64,000 nt of DNA from JABDEZ01 sp965276955 (GCA_965276955.1 CBDIBP010000022.1:1-64000), one strand, 5' to 3'; shown: positions 27,907 through 37,532, numbered from the stretch's first letter. The notes: generated by a model from the sequence alone, not told the origin. Translations and numbers: made by a program.

Positions 27907-28617
27907 ATGAAACTTAGATATATCTCGACCATCGTACTCGCAATGTTGGTAACATATTCTGCCAACTGCCAGATCAAGTATATACCTCCTACAGCTCATT
28001 CATTCAGCATCGGTATCGGATACGGTGTTGCCAAACTCTACGGCGATTTTTATGGCAAACCTCAAACTGCGATACCTTGGGCCGATGTTAACTACAACAT
28101 TACCCCATACCTGTGTGCTGGCATTCAACTGCAGGCAGGTAAATTGGTAACAGGCGGTCTCGATGTCACCAATAAAGCCAACGGATTTTACACTACCAAT
28201 ACATACCAGTCTGCCGCTGCCAATGTACGCCTATCATTGGGCGCTTTCCTGGTCAATCAGCCTCAAAGCGTAGTATTAGATATTATAAGTGGCATTTATG
28301 GCGGGGCTGGTATCGGTATAATGAACAACACTATCAAACCCAGTGAACGGGGTGGGCTCGACCAAACAGCACTGCTGCGCGGTGCTGTAAAAACAGATGC
28401 TCACACGGCAAACATACCCGTCAATGTGGGTATTGATGTGAACGTACCCCAAATATTAGGGTATAATGGTCTGCAGGTGAATGTCAATTATCAGTACAAT
28501 TATTGCCAGAGTGATAATATAGATGGATACGATCCCCAGGTACCCTTCAATAAGCACTATGATACCTATACTTACATTTCTGCAGGTTTACGATTCAATT
28601 TCGGGCGCATAAGATAA
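27907..28617 (+). CDS. Outer-membrane beta-barrel protein, fifth gene of the gld operon
   Basis: 236 residues with a signal peptide (cleavage near YSANCQ) and a predicted 8-10 strand barrel (SFSIGIGYGVAKLYGDFYG, WADVNYNITPYLCAGIQLQAG, LDIISGIYGGAGIGIMNN, YISAGLRFNFGRIR with a terminal aromatic/Arg strand). It starts 18 bp after gldN and precedes the operon terminator at 28645, so it is very probably cotranscribed with gldKLMN. It is not the usual PorP/SprF type by sequence I can recall. A T9SS accessory role is inferred from position only. Confidence 0.8.
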   Translation: MKLRYISTIVLAMLVTYSANCQIKYIPPTAHSFSIGIGYGVAKLYGDFYGKPQTAIPWADVNYNITPYLCAGIQLQAGKLVTGGLDVTNKANGFYTTNTYQSAAANVRLSLGAFLVNQPQSVVLDIISGIYGGAGIGIMNNTIKPSERGGLDQTALLRGAVKTDAHTANIPVNVGIDVNVPQILGYNGLQVNVNYQYNYCQSDNIDGYDPQVPFNKHYDTYTYISAGLRFNFGRIR

Positions 28618-28644
28618 TTTCTCATTTAATGAATTTTGTTTACT

Positions 28645-28676
28645 AACAGGAATATTTTTTCAAATATTCCTGTTTT
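28645..28676 (+). terminator. Intrinsic terminator of the gldKLMN operon
   Basis: Perfect 13-bp arms (AACAGGAATATTT and AAATATTCCTGTT) with a four-base loop and a T tract, 28 bp after the last gene of the operon. Confidence 0.8.
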
Positions 28677-28682
28677 ACATTG

Positions 28683-28690
28683 TAGCTTTG
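28683..28690 (+). promoter_or_regulatory. -7 box (TAGCTTTG) of asd
   Basis: TAGCTTTG matches TAnnTTTG, lies just after the gld terminator and 31 bp before the asd ATG. The expected -33 region falls inside the terminator stem. Confidence 0.5.
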
Positions 28691-28721
28691 CCCATTCATT
28701 TTTAAAATTTTAAATTAAATA

Positions 28722-29714
28722 ATGCGCGTAGCTGTAGTGGGTGCCACAGGCCTTGTAGGCAGCACCATGTTAAAGGTATTGGAAGAACGTAATTTCCCGG
28801 TAACAGAATTAATTCCTGTAGCATCTCAGAGGTCGGTTGGTACTAATATTTCATTCAAGGGTAATAACTATAAAGTAGTGTCTCCCGAAGATGCTATAAA
28901 GATGAAGCCCGCTGTAGCGTTGTTCTCTGCAGGCGGTAGTGTATCGCTTGAGCTGGCACCAAAGTTCGCCGCTGCCGGTATACGTGTTATAGACAACTCA
29001 TCAGCATGGCGCATGGATGCTGCAAAGAAGTTGATAGTACCTGAAGTAAATGGCCATACCCTTACAGCCGACGACTTTATCATTGCCAACCCCAATTGCA
29101 GCACTATACAAATGGTGATGGTATTACACCCATTGCACCAGAAATATCATATAAAAAGAGTGGTGGTAAGCACCTACCAGTCAGTGACCGGTACCGGGCA
29201 AAATGCAATTGCCGAACTGCTGGATGAACGTGCCGGAGGTAAGGGCCACGGCGTATACCCATACCCTATAGATATGAACCTGATACCACAGATAGATGTG
29301 TTTCAGGACAATGGCTATACCAAGGAAGAAATGAAAATGGTGCTCGAGACCAATAAGATAATGGGCGACGACAACATACGCGTTACAGCCACTACAGTGC
29401 GTGTACCCGTAATGGGTGGGCATAGCGAAAGCGTGAACATTGAATTCCTGAACGATTTCGAAGAAAGCGACGTTAAAGAAACTTTATCCAATTTTTCCGG
29501 TATTATAGTTATAGACAACCCCGCCGAAAAAGCATACCCCATGCCACTGTTTGCAGCCGGCAAGGACGAAGTATTTGTAGGTCGTATCCGCAAGGACTAC
29601 TCCCAACCCAATACCCTCAACTGCTGGATAGTAGCCGACAACCTGCGCAAAGGCGCCGCTACCAATGCAGTGCAAATAGCAAAATTGCTGCATAACAACT
29701 GCTGGATAGGATAA
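28722..29714 (+). CDS. asd: Aspartate-semialdehyde dehydrogenase
   Basis: 330 residues. It makes aspartate semialdehyde from aspartyl phosphate with NADPH, the branch point to lysine/diaminopimelate, threonine and methionine. The nucleotide-binding GATGLVGSTM is at 7-16, the catalytic Cys126 in ANPNCSTIQ, the SVTGTGQNA segment follows, and the catalytic His234 sits in MGGHSESVN. Length is normal. Single-gene unit ending in a long perfect hairpin. Confidence 0.97.
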   Translation: MRVAVVGATGLVGSTMLKVLEERNFPVTELIPVASQRSVGTNISFKGNNYKVVSPEDAIKMKPAVALFSAGGSVSLELAPKFAAAGIRVIDNSSAWRMDAAKKLIVPEVNGHTLTADDFIIANPNCSTIQMVMVLHPLHQKYHIKRVVVSTYQSVTGTGQNAIAELLDERAGGKGHGVYPYPIDMNLIPQIDVFQDNGYTKEEMKMVLETNKIMGDDNIRVTATTVRVPVMGGHSESVNIEFLNDFEESDVKETLSNFSGIIVIDNPAEKAYPMPLFAAGKDEVFVGRIRKDYSQPNTLNCWIVADNLRKGAATNAVQIAKLLHNNCWIG

Positions 29715-29726
29715 TTATTGTAAACC

Positions 29727-29774
29727 ATAAATTAGAAAGCAGGCCCGCTTATGCAGGCCTGCTTTCTAATTTAT
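29727..29774. terminator. Bidirectional terminator between asd and the BamE-like gene
   Basis: Perfect 19-bp inverted repeat with a 10-nt loop (arms ATAAATTAGAAAGCAGGCC and its complement). It lies between two convergent genes, and the A/T-rich outer arms can serve both directions. Confidence 0.85.
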
Positions 29775-29790
29775 CAAAACTGAGGAAAAT

Positions 29791-30627
29791 CTAATTTCTA
29801 TCTTCAAAATAAATATAACTGGCAGCGTTGTTTTTGAACGTCACAACAATATTCTTCTCTGTGCAATTGGCTGTCACACAATCCGGATATCCTGTGAACA
29901 CGGATACTTCTTTCTTTCCATTCCCTGTATAGGCGACTCTTGTGGTCACGGGTTCTCCAAATTCATCTATAAGCATGTTGTTGGTCATGCCTATCCAAAC
30001 CTTGTTCATCAATAGTTTTTTGGCGGTCACCGATCCATATTTGCTTGTCAGTCTCTGTACACGGGCCATCATGTCTTTTTGTTCCTGTATGGCGTCTTTT
30101 TTTTGCTTCTCGGCATATTCGATCTGTAGTACAGAGTCTTCTACGTGAGCTTTCGCAGAGTCAATTATCCGTTGGTTTTTTGCAATTGCTTTATTGATGC
30201 TGTCTTCCCTGGCCTTGGTCAGGCGTTCTTCGCGCCAGGTCTTTTGCCTTGCATCCTCTTTTTCTTGCTTCTTGGTTTCGTTATATTTATTGTAGAACGC
30301 AAATTCATTACGAAAGCTCGAAACATCCACTTTTTTGCAGTAAAAAAGATCATTTTTTGTATCCTCTATTAACACATATTCATTCCCGGTTATGATATCC
30401 AACTGGCAGCGATCAAAGGTCCTTTGCATTTGCATTATGAAAGAAAAATCGGGATTACCCGCACTGATCTCCCGTTCAATAGTTTTTTTATCATATCGCA
30501 CATATGGTAAGATGCCATAGGCACAGCGAAATGTATCTTCAGTGACCTTGGCTTTTCTAGCGATATGCAGTTGGGCTGTCGCATGCATGCACATGAAGCA
30601 TGCATGCAGGAGAAAAATATTTTTCAT
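29791..30627 (-). CDS. Secreted coiled-coil protein with a BamE/SmpA-like C-terminal domain
   Basis: 278 residues from the ATG at 30627, which puts a signal peptide (MKNIFLLHACFMCMHATAQ) at the N-terminus; an upstream GTG is less likely. After a Cys-containing region of about 100 residues comes a highly charged helical stretch (about 115-200, rich in Lys/Glu/Ala/Gln), then a short domain KVWIGMTNNMLIDEFGEPVTTRVAYTGNGKKEVSVF, which has the signature of the SmpA/OmlA (BamE) family, where IGMT marks a turn before a helix. Its role is unknown; periplasmic or outer-membrane-linked is likely. Confidence 0.65.
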   Translation of the reverse strand: MKNIFLLHACFMCMHATAQLHIARKAKVTEDTFRCAYGILPYVRYDKKTIEREISAGNPDFSFIMQMQRTFDRCQLDIITGNEYVLIEDTKNDLFYCKKVDVSSFRNEFAFYNKYNETKKQEKEDARQKTWREERLTKAREDSINKAIAKNQRIIDSAKAHVEDSVLQIEYAEKQKKDAIQEQKDMMARVQRLTSKYGSVTAKKLLMNKVWIGMTNNMLIDEFGEPVTTRVAYTGNGKKEVSVFTGYPDCVTANCTEKNIVVTFKNNAASYIYFEDRN

Positions 30628-30710
30628 AAAGGTGAATAGACTTGACCACAAATGAAACACTTTTACATAATATTTGCAAGCAGAAGCGAGAGAATATAGT
30701 ATTATCGACT

Positions 30711-33512
30711 TTAGTTTTTTATCAACTTATCTATCTTCACTATACTACTGCCATCCAGTATTTTTATCAGGTACACACCGTTTGTCCATTGCGAGATGTC
30801 TATCATCTTTACCGCATTCTCATTAAATATCAGTCGGCCATCTATACTATACACCATAGCATTTACAGCCACAGGTGCTTCTATATAAACCACATCATTT
30901 GCCGGGTTAGGATAAATTCTTACATCCTCTTTAGTAACACTTTGCACACCTGAATAAGTAAAGTAAAAATTTGCCGAAGTACCGGTACATCCGTTGCTGT
31001 CTGTTACCCCAACCGCATACGCCCCACTTTGTGTAGGCTGCCATGCAGTAGAAGTTCCCGTTGGCACCATACTGCCATTCAAGTACCATTGATAGCTGTT
31101 GAATATACCTGTTGTTAATTTAGGGTAGTGGTAGGTAATGATAGGTGCAGGCCCAGCTGTACGCACCACATTTACTGGCCTTGTAACTATGGAACAACCC
31201 GTAACAGTGTCTGTGATCTTAAGCGTGTACGTAGTAGGTATCGTGGCGAAATAGGTAGCCGCAGTAGCGCCGGTTATCGGTGCATTATTCATCAACCATA
31301 AATAGTGTTGCGGTTGTCCTACTGTCGTATCTGCAGATAGTTGCACACCCGGTACCCCGGGACACAAAACCGTCTGGCCATATTTCAGCTGGCTGTCAGT
31401 TGGCGCAGCTACGGTGGTGGTGGTCAGCACATTCGATGTTCTCAAGCAGCCGTTGTTGGACACTACTTCGCTATAATTGCCAGCAGTAGTAGCCGCATAT
31501 TGAGCACCAGTAGCGCCGTAGATATTGGTTCCGTTCCGCATCCACTGATAAGTATAGTTGGCACTGCTCCCAAATGTTGGTGCCAGCACAACGCTATCAT
31601 TACTGCATATTTTTAGATAGCCGCTAATGTTGGAGATAGCTGCATTTGGAGCAGGAGATACAGTAGCCGCAATAGTTGTAGATGTAGTATAGCATCCAAA
31701 ATTATTCACTACATAAACTGTATAGCTGCCCGTGCTGTGTACCGTATAGTCAGGAGTAGTGGCCCCCGGGATATTACCACCGTTCAATTGCCATTGGTAA
31801 GTGCTTCCATTGGGAGCGTGCAGTGTTACGCTATCAGTACTGCACACATGTATAGGTCCTGATGCAACAACTGTAGTATCTGGTCTCGGATAAATAGTAA
31901 GTGCTATAGGTTGGCTAGTAGATGGTGCAGCACAAACTTGGTTACCGATGGATGTACAGGTTATCACGTCTGCAGGCTGCAAATCATTGTCTGTGTATAC
32001 ACTTGCCGTAGCACCGGCTACAACTGACCCATTCTTCATCCATTGATAAGAGGGTGATGTACCGCCATTGGTCACTGTAGCCGTGAATGTTACTGGTGTT
32101 TGTGCGCATATGGGACTATTAATACTGGATGTTGTCGCAACTCCCGAGAATGATTGTGGGATAACGGTCATTTGTATTCTAACTAGCCCATTCCATCCAT
32201 AGCAGTTATTGGTAGTTCTAATAGCACAATCAACAACTTCAAAATTGGTTATATTACTATCAGTGTATGTGCTATTGGAATCAACGTACAAACCATTTTT
32301 GCGCCATAGATAAGTAGAATATATCCCTGCGTTATTAATGTTTGCGCTATACGTAATAGTAGATCCACCACATACCGTATCCCGGTTAAATAAGGTATTT
32401 TGTGGGTAAGAAATATTTGGGTTGTTACTGGCGCCTAGTGAAAAAGTAATATATCCCGGGTAGTAAGTGATATCTATCTGATCATCTTGTGAAATTACCT
32501 GAGGGCTACTTGAGATGATACGAATCCTGTAGCCACGACCAAATGACGTAGATGGTGGAAATGAATATGCAATATTACCTGAGGTTGTAGAAGTCACAGA
32601 TCCTACATTCACAGGATTAGCAAAACTGCCATTTGCGTCTGATAGTTGCAATGTAAATACATTACCAGGATGAAAAAAGTTGGGATTAGTTACTGTATAA
32701 AATAGATCACCATTGCCGTTCGCACAAATAGCTGTATCATGGAATGGTTGATTTATGTACAAGCTATCTGTTGAAACAAAATTGCAATTGGTGCTGGCTA
32801 CCTGCGCCGTGCTTAGCGCGTCATCCCATATAGCTAATTCATCAATAGCGCCATTCAGCCAATAAGGGTAACCACTGCCTCCTCCGGGATAGTAGCCAAA
32901 AATAAGTGGTGGTTGCGAATTGCTAAAATTATACTGGTTGGTCCAGGCTGTTGAATCGATAAGTGCGCCATTTATATAAAATCGTTCATAATGACCGTCA
33001 TAGGTAACTGTATGGCAATACCAGGTATGAGCCTGTATATAAAAATGTGATCCAGTGAACGAGCCTGAAGGATAACCAGCTGCGCCAGCAACGAATTCGT
33101 TGTAGTTAGCACTGGCAATAGTACAACTGTGGTCATAGGTATTGTCATTAAATGCTATAGTTATGTAGTCACTATTCTGGAATGTACCTCGTGTTAAGAT
33201 ATGTTCTTCCTGGCAGGTGTTGGAATTAAAACCATCTATACGTACCATCGTCTGAACGGTCCATTTTGATAAGTTCAGCAGTGCGCTATACGGTACATCA
33301 ATGTGTGAACTGGTACCGTTGAATTGATACGCGGTATTAGGAGCTCCAGACTGCCCGGCGGTTAATGTCGCATTGGTCACTGTGCCATTTAGCCCGTTGC
33401 CCGAGGCGTCATTCGCATTGCCATTAAAGTGCCACAGGCCTACAAGGGTTTGGGCATTTGAAGTGGCTATAAAAAGAAAAGGAAGAATTATTGACAACAA
33501 TATGCGTTTCAT
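30711..33512 (-). CDS. Secreted LamG/Ig-like protein with T9SS sorting domain
   Basis: 933 residues from the ATG at 33512, where the signal peptide MKRILLSIILPFLFIATSNAQ begins. Domains in order: a concanavalin-like LamG domain (about 22-235; LVGLWHFNGNANDASGNGLNG and LNGAIDELAIWDDALSTAQV are signature ends), a beta region, then about six Ig-like modules, and a type A sorting domain (YPNPANDVVYIEA ... GVYLIKILDG ... KIDKLIKN). One Ig module (SYQWMKNGSVVAGATASVYTDN) matches the repeat type in the giant protein at 60552. A surface lectin- or adhesin-like role is likely; the ligand is unknown. Confidence 0.88.
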   Translation of the reverse strand: MKRILLSIILPFLFIATSNAQTLVGLWHFNGNANDASGNGLNGTVTNATLTAGQSGAPNTAYQFNGTSSHIDVPYSALLNLSKWTVQTMVRIDGFNSNTCQEEHILTRGTFQNSDYITIAFNDNTYDHSCTIASANYNEFVAGAAGYPSGSFTGSHFYIQAHTWYCHTVTYDGHYERFYINGALIDSTAWTNQYNFSNSQPPLIFGYYPGGGSGYPYWLNGAIDELAIWDDALSTAQVASTNCNFVSTDSLYINQPFHDTAICANGNGDLFYTVTNPNFFHPGNVFTLQLSDANGSFANPVNVGSVTSTTSGNIAYSFPPSTSFGRGYRIRIISSSPQVISQDDQIDITYYPGYITFSLGASNNPNISYPQNTLFNRDTVCGGSTITYSANINNAGIYSTYLWRKNGLYVDSNSTYTDSNITNFEVVDCAIRTTNNCYGWNGLVRIQMTVIPQSFSGVATTSSINSPICAQTPVTFTATVTNGGTSPSYQWMKNGSVVAGATASVYTDNDLQPADVITCTSIGNQVCAAPSTSQPIALTIYPRPDTTVVASGPIHVCSTDSVTLHAPNGSTYQWQLNGGNIPGATTPDYTVHSTGSYTVYVVNNFGCYTTSTTIAATVSPAPNAAISNISGYLKICSNDSVVLAPTFGSSANYTYQWMRNGTNIYGATGAQYAATTAGNYSEVVSNNGCLRTSNVLTTTTVAAPTDSQLKYGQTVLCPGVPGVQLSADTTVGQPQHYLWLMNNAPITGATAATYFATIPTTYTLKITDTVTGCSIVTRPVNVVRTAGPAPIITYHYPKLTTGIFNSYQWYLNGSMVPTGTSTAWQPTQSGAYAVGVTDSNGCTGTSANFYFTYSGVQSVTKEDVRIYPNPANDVVYIEAPVAVNAMVYSIDGRLIFNENAVKMIDISQWTNGVYLIKILDGSSIVKIDKLIKN

Positions 33513-33535
33513 AAAGTGCAGGTATATAGGTGAAG

Positions 33536-33543
33536 CAAAGTTA
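33536..33543 (-). promoter_or_regulatory. -7 box (TAACTTTG) upstream of the LamG gene
   Basis: On the minus strand TAACTTTG matches TAnnTTTG and lies 24 bp before the ATG at 33512. Confidence 0.4.
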
Positions 33544-33599
33544 AAGCGAAAAATATGAATATATTTTTGATTTAACAAGTCGTTCCCTGCACACGTAGT

Positions 33600-36500
33600 C
33601 TATTTCTCCACTACCTCTTCCTTCTTCAGCGCGGTCAGGAAACGTAGCACTGCCTGCATATTCTTCATCTTATCTACCAGCAGCATAAAGTTCTTGCCTA
33701 CTTGTTTCAGGCGGGCACTGTTGGTACGGGTCTGTATGTACTGCATGATGTAGTTGAACGTATCCGACTCGAAATACGGTGAGTCTGGGTTGCTCACAAA
33801 GTACAGCCGCACACTCTCATTCTTCATGATCAGCTTTTCAAAGCCCAGCTCACAGGCCAGCTTGCGGCAGCGTAGTGTGGTAAATAGGTCGTCCACCTGC
33901 TTGGGTATTGGCCCAAAACGGTCGGTAAGTTCCATTGCAAACTTTTGCATTTCCTCCTCGGTCTCCAGGTTGTCCAGTTGGGAGTACATGCTCAGGCGCT
34001 CGGTAATGTTTTCTACGTACGTATCTGGTATCAGTATCTCCAGGTCGGTATCTATAGCGCAGTCGCTTACAAAATCTTTTTTGCGGTCCAGCTCTTCGCT
34101 GAACACTTCTTTAAAGTCAGTGGTCTTCAGCTCGCGCATAGCTTCGTCCAGTATCTTATGATACATTTCAAAGCCTATCTCTGCTATAAAACCGCTTTGT
34201 TCACCCCCAAGCATGTTGCCGGCCCCACGTATATCCAGGTCGCGCATCGCTATCTGGAAACCACTGCCCAGCTCGTTGAACTGTTCCAGGGTTTGCAGGC
34301 GTTTACGGCTATCGTTAGGTAGGGTGCTCAGCGGTGGCGCTACAAGGTAGCAGAATGCTTTTTTATTGCTGCGGCCCACACGCCCACGTAGCTGGTGCAG
34401 GTCGCTGAGACCGAACTGGTGCGCGTTGTTGATGATGATGGTATTGGCATTAGATATGTCCACACCGCTCTCTACTATATTGGTACAGCACAGTACATCA
34501 TACTTACGCTCTATAAAATCGAACAAAGCCTTTTCAAGTTGATGTCCTTCCATTTGGCCATGTGCCATACCTATTTCCAGGTCGGGGCACAGGTTACGCA
34601 GTAGCGTAGCCATTTCAGGCAGGCTTTGCACCCGGTTGTGTATAAAGTACACCTGGCCCCCGCGTTCCGTTTCATAGTATATAGCGTCGCGTATCGCATA
34701 TTCATTAAACACCAGCACCTCTGTATGCACCGGCTGCCTGTTAGGCGGTGGTGTATTGATGATGCTCATATCCCTTGCATTCATCAGCGAGAACTGTAGG
34801 GTACGCGGTATCGGTGTTGCGGTAAGTGTCAGGGTGTCCACGTTCGCTTTTAGTGAGCGTAGTTTTTCTTTGGCACCTACACCAAATTTCTGTTCTTCGT
34901 CTATTATCAGCAGCCCCAGGTCTTTGAATTTAGCATCCTTGCTTAGTATGCCATGGGTGCCTATCAGTATATCTATCTTGCCTTCTTCCAGTCTCTTGAA
35001 CGTTTCCTTCTTTTCCTTCGCCGATTTAAAACGGTTGATATAGTCCACCGTACACGGAAAATCTTTCAGCCGCTCTTTAAAGGTCTGGTAGTGCTGGAAA
35101 GCCAATATGGTAGTGGGTACCAGCACTGCGGCCTGCTTGCTGTCCGCCACGGTCTTGAATGCGGCGCGTACTGCTATTTCTGTTTTGCCAAATCCTACAT
35201 CACCACATACCAGCCTGTCCATAGGGCTTGGCGATTCCATATCACGTTTCACATCGGCGGTAGCCTTGCTCTGGTCAGGCGTGTCTTCGTAGAAGAACGA
35301 TGCTTCCAGCTCTGTTTGCATATAGGTATCCGGCGTATGTGCGAACCCGTGCGATGCTTTGCGCAGCGCATATAGTTTTATCAGGTCGGCAGCTATATCC
35401 TTTACCTGTTTCTTGGTCTTGTTCTTTAGTTTTTCCCACGCATCGCTGCCTAGCTTGTTCACCTTGGGTACACTGCCTTCCTTGCCGGTGTACTTGCTTA
35501 TTTTGTGCAGGCTGTTGATGTTCACATACAGCACATCATTGTCCCTGTATATAATGCGAATGGCTTCTTGCATGTTACCATTCACATCTATTTTTTGCAG
35601 GCCGCTGTATAATCCCACACCGTGGTCTATATGGGTCACATAGTCGCCGGGTTGCAGTTCGCGCAGTGCCCTTAGTGTCAGCGCCTTGCCCTTGGTATAG
35701 GCCTGCTTTACGCTGTACTTATGGTATCGTTGAAATATCTGGTGGTCGGTATAGCACGCCGCTTTCTTTTCATGGTCTATGAACCCCTTACTTATAGAAG
35801 TAGGTATGGGTACAAAGTTGATTTTGGCATCCAGGTCTTCAAATATGCTGCGCAGCCGTTCCAGTTGCTTGGGGTTCTCTGCAAATATGTAGGGCACATA
35901 CCCTGCGGCACTGCGTACCTGCAGGTCCTTTATCAGCATGTTGAACTGGCGGTTGAAGACCGGTTGTTCTTCAGTAGCAAATTGCAATGCTACATCTACC
36001 GTATTTCCGGTTATCTTTTCCAGGCTATGGTTATACCATTCTACCAGGTGCCTTTGCACCAGTTTCTCTTTCCACACTTCACTGGTCTCAAAATCTGCCA
36101 GGTTCAGTTCTTTCAGCCAGTCTTCTTCATGGTCCACCGCGACTTTGGCGGTTTTCAACTGTTCGGGCAGGTCATATTCCAGTTTGCCAATGCGCCCTAT
36201 GGTAAAGTCAAAGTCTTTGGCCCATATTACCGTATTCTCCGGTAAAAAGTCCAGCAGTGATATTTTCTCCTTACTGTCAAAATTGGTCTCAATGTTAGGT
36301 AGTATAGATACCTGTAGCAGCTTCCTTTCCGATAACTGTGTTTCAGGATTAAAGATGCGTATACTGTCCACATCATTGCCAAACAGTTCCACACGATAAG
36401 GATGTTCATTTCCCAAAGAATATATATCCAGTATGCCACCGCGCATGGCGAACTGTCCTGGTTCATACACAAAGTCTTCCCTTCTGAAACCCAGTGTCAC

Positions 36501-36989
36501 GAATAGGTCCAGCAAAGAATCTATTTGAAGTGTTTCCCCAACTTTTATGCTGATAATATTTCCCGCCAATGAGGTCGGGTTCACAACTTTTTCAAACAGT
36601 GCCTCAGGGTAGGTCACCAGCACTTTTTTATGTGTGGTAGTATTGCTGAATTTGGTCAGCGCTTCTGTGCGCAGCATTACATGGCTGCTGTTAAGGTCTG
36701 TAAAGTTGCCACTGCGCTTAAAAGAGTCTGGGAAAAAACAGATGTCCAGTGCGTTGGTCAGGTGTTCCAGGTCGTTGTGGAAGTAAGCTGCCTCTTCTTT
36801 GTCGGTCAGTATGAACACGTGGTTCACATCTGTGGCCTGCCATATAGCAGTAGCGATGAAGTTGATACTGGAGCCACGCAGGTTGTCTAAATAAGCCCTC
36901 ACCTTATGTGTAGGCAATGAAATGCCAGCCGCTAATTGTTTTAAGCGGATATCATTCTGATACGAACCCAGCAAAACAGGCAAATTCAT
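33600..36989 (-). CDS. mfd: Transcription-repair coupling factor Mfd
   Basis: 1129 residues from the ATG at 36989 (an in-frame TTG three codons upstream is ignored). Mfd removes RNA polymerase stalled at lesions and recruits UvrA. Visible: UvrB-like N-terminal modules (TYPEALFEKV, REDFVYEPGQFAMRGGILDIYSLG), the RNA-polymerase-interacting CarD-like domain (about 440-500, LQPGDYVTHIDHGVGLYSGL), the translocase with Walker A GDVGFGKTE (about 595), the DEEQ box (about 698), TATPIPRTL, and QLRGRVGRSNKKAFCYL, then the C-terminal TRCF domain. Length is normal. A -7 box ends only 6 nt before the ATG, suggesting a leaderless transcript. Confidence 0.97.
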   Translation of the reverse strand: MNLPVLLGSYQNDIRLKQLAAGISLPTHKVRAYLDNLRGSSINFIATAIWQATDVNHVFILTDKEEAAYFHNDLEHLTNALDICFFPDSFKRSGNFTDLNSSHVMLRTEALTKFSNTTTHKKVLVTYPEALFEKVVNPTSLAGNIISIKVGETLQIDSLLDLFVTLGFRREDFVYEPGQFAMRGGILDIYSLGNEHPYRVELFGNDVDSIRIFNPETQLSERKLLQVSILPNIETNFDSKEKISLLDFLPENTVIWAKDFDFTIGRIGKLEYDLPEQLKTAKVAVDHEEDWLKELNLADFETSEVWKEKLVQRHLVEWYNHSLEKITGNTVDVALQFATEEQPVFNRQFNMLIKDLQVRSAAGYVPYIFAENPKQLERLRSIFEDLDAKINFVPIPTSISKGFIDHEKKAACYTDHQIFQRYHKYSVKQAYTKGKALTLRALRELQPGDYVTHIDHGVGLYSGLQKIDVNGNMQEAIRIIYRDNDVLYVNINSLHKISKYTGKEGSVPKVNKLGSDAWEKLKNKTKKQVKDIAADLIKLYALRKASHGFAHTPDTYMQTELEASFFYEDTPDQSKATADVKRDMESPSPMDRLVCGDVGFGKTEIAVRAAFKTVADSKQAAVLVPTTILAFQHYQTFKERLKDFPCTVDYINRFKSAKEKKETFKRLEEGKIDILIGTHGILSKDAKFKDLGLLIIDEEQKFGVGAKEKLRSLKANVDTLTLTATPIPRTLQFSLMNARDMSIINTPPPNRQPVHTEVLVFNEYAIRDAIYYETERGGQVYFIHNRVQSLPEMATLLRNLCPDLEIGMAHGQMEGHQLEKALFDFIERKYDVLCCTNIVESGVDISNANTIIINNAHQFGLSDLHQLRGRVGRSNKKAFCYLVAPPLSTLPNDSRKRLQTLEQFNELGSGFQIAMRDLDIRGAGNMLGGEQSGFIAEIGFEMYHKILDEAMRELKTTDFKEVFSEELDRKKDFVSDCAIDTDLEILIPDTYVENITERLSMYSQLDNLETEEEMQKFAMELTDRFGPIPKQVDDLFTTLRCRKLACELGFEKLIMKNESVRLYFVSNPDSPYFESDTFNYIMQYIQTRTNSARLKQVGKNFMLLVDKMKNMQAVLRFLTALKKEEVVEK

Positions 36990-36995
36990 CCGCCG

Positions 36996-37003
36996 CAAAT
37001 TTA
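36996..37003 (-). promoter_or_regulatory. -7 box (TAAATTTG) abutting the mfd start
   Basis: On the minus strand TAAATTTG ends 6 nt before the mfd ATG, so transcription would begin at or very near the start codon. A weak -33 match (TGTG) lies 17 nt upstream. Confidence 0.5.
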
Positions 37004-37061
37004 CGGAAAAGAAAGCTAGCCACAGTGCTATCCGTATTTTTATTATTAGCTTTACAATACT

Positions 37062-37328
37062 ATGAAACGCGTACTCTTATTCGGCCTTTTATTGTTCGCA
37101 TCCTGCAAACAGTGGGATAGCGACGACAAGCAGGTGTTTTATCAGTCCTGTATGGACGACGCCAAAGGCTGGGCTGGCAGCGAAGCCGATGCAAAGACTT
37201 ATTGCGATTGTGTGCTGGAAAAAGTAGTAAAAAAATACCCCAGCGAGTCAGATGCGCTGGAGCATGTAGATAGCATTATAAAAGATCCCGGTATACAAGG
37301 TTGTAAGGTAGCTATCGGTAAAAAATAA
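37062..37328 (+). CDS. Small Cys-containing lipoprotein
   Basis: 88 residues with a clear lipoprotein signal (MKRVLLFGLLLFASC, lipid-modified Cys15). The mature part has four more Cys (QSC, a CDC pair, GCK), suggesting two disulfides, and reads like a short helical domain (KTYCDCVLEKVVKKYPSESDALEHV). Small secreted domains of this pattern are common in Bacteroidota but have no known role. It is divergent from mfd and convergent with the small membrane protein gene. Confidence 0.7.
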   Translation: MKRVLLFGLLLFASCKQWDSDDKQVFYQSCMDDAKGWAGSEADAKTYCDCVLEKVVKKYPSESDALEHVDSIIKDPGIQGCKVAIGKK

Positions 37329-37351
37329 AAGGATACACCAGTGGTGTATCC
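37325..37351 (-). terminator. Terminator of the small membrane protein gene
   Basis: Perfect 9-bp arms (GGATACACC/GGTGTATCC) with a 3-nt loop; on the minus strand the stem is followed by TTTTATTTTT. It overlaps the stop region of the convergent lipoprotein gene and could weakly terminate that gene too. Confidence 0.65.
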
Positions 37352-37376
37352 TAACTTATCTTAACTAAAAATGTTT

Positions 37377-37532
37377 TTAGTCAACAGATCCTCTCCTGAT
37401 AAAGCCCAGAAGCAGGGAGATGACCGCAAGGACAAGCAATACATGTATGATGCTACCAGCACTCCATACGAATTCTCCAAGTACCCAGCCAATAATTAGG
37501 ATAACTGCGATAATATACAATAGTGATCTCAT
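37377..37532 (-). CDS. Small membrane protein (lmo0937-like)
   Basis: 51 residues from the ATG at 37532. Two hydrophobic helices separated by a short GEFVWSAG turn (MRSLLYIIAVILIIGWVLGEF ... IIHVLLVLAVISLLLGFIRR). This matches the pattern of the lmo0937-family small membrane proteins found widely in Bacteroidota. The function is not known; several relatives are linked to stress. An earlier in-frame start would add 11 charged residues and is less likely. Confidence 0.7.
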   Translation of the reverse strand: MRSLLYIIAVILIIGWVLGEFVWSAGSIIHVLLVLAVISLLLGFIRRGSVD

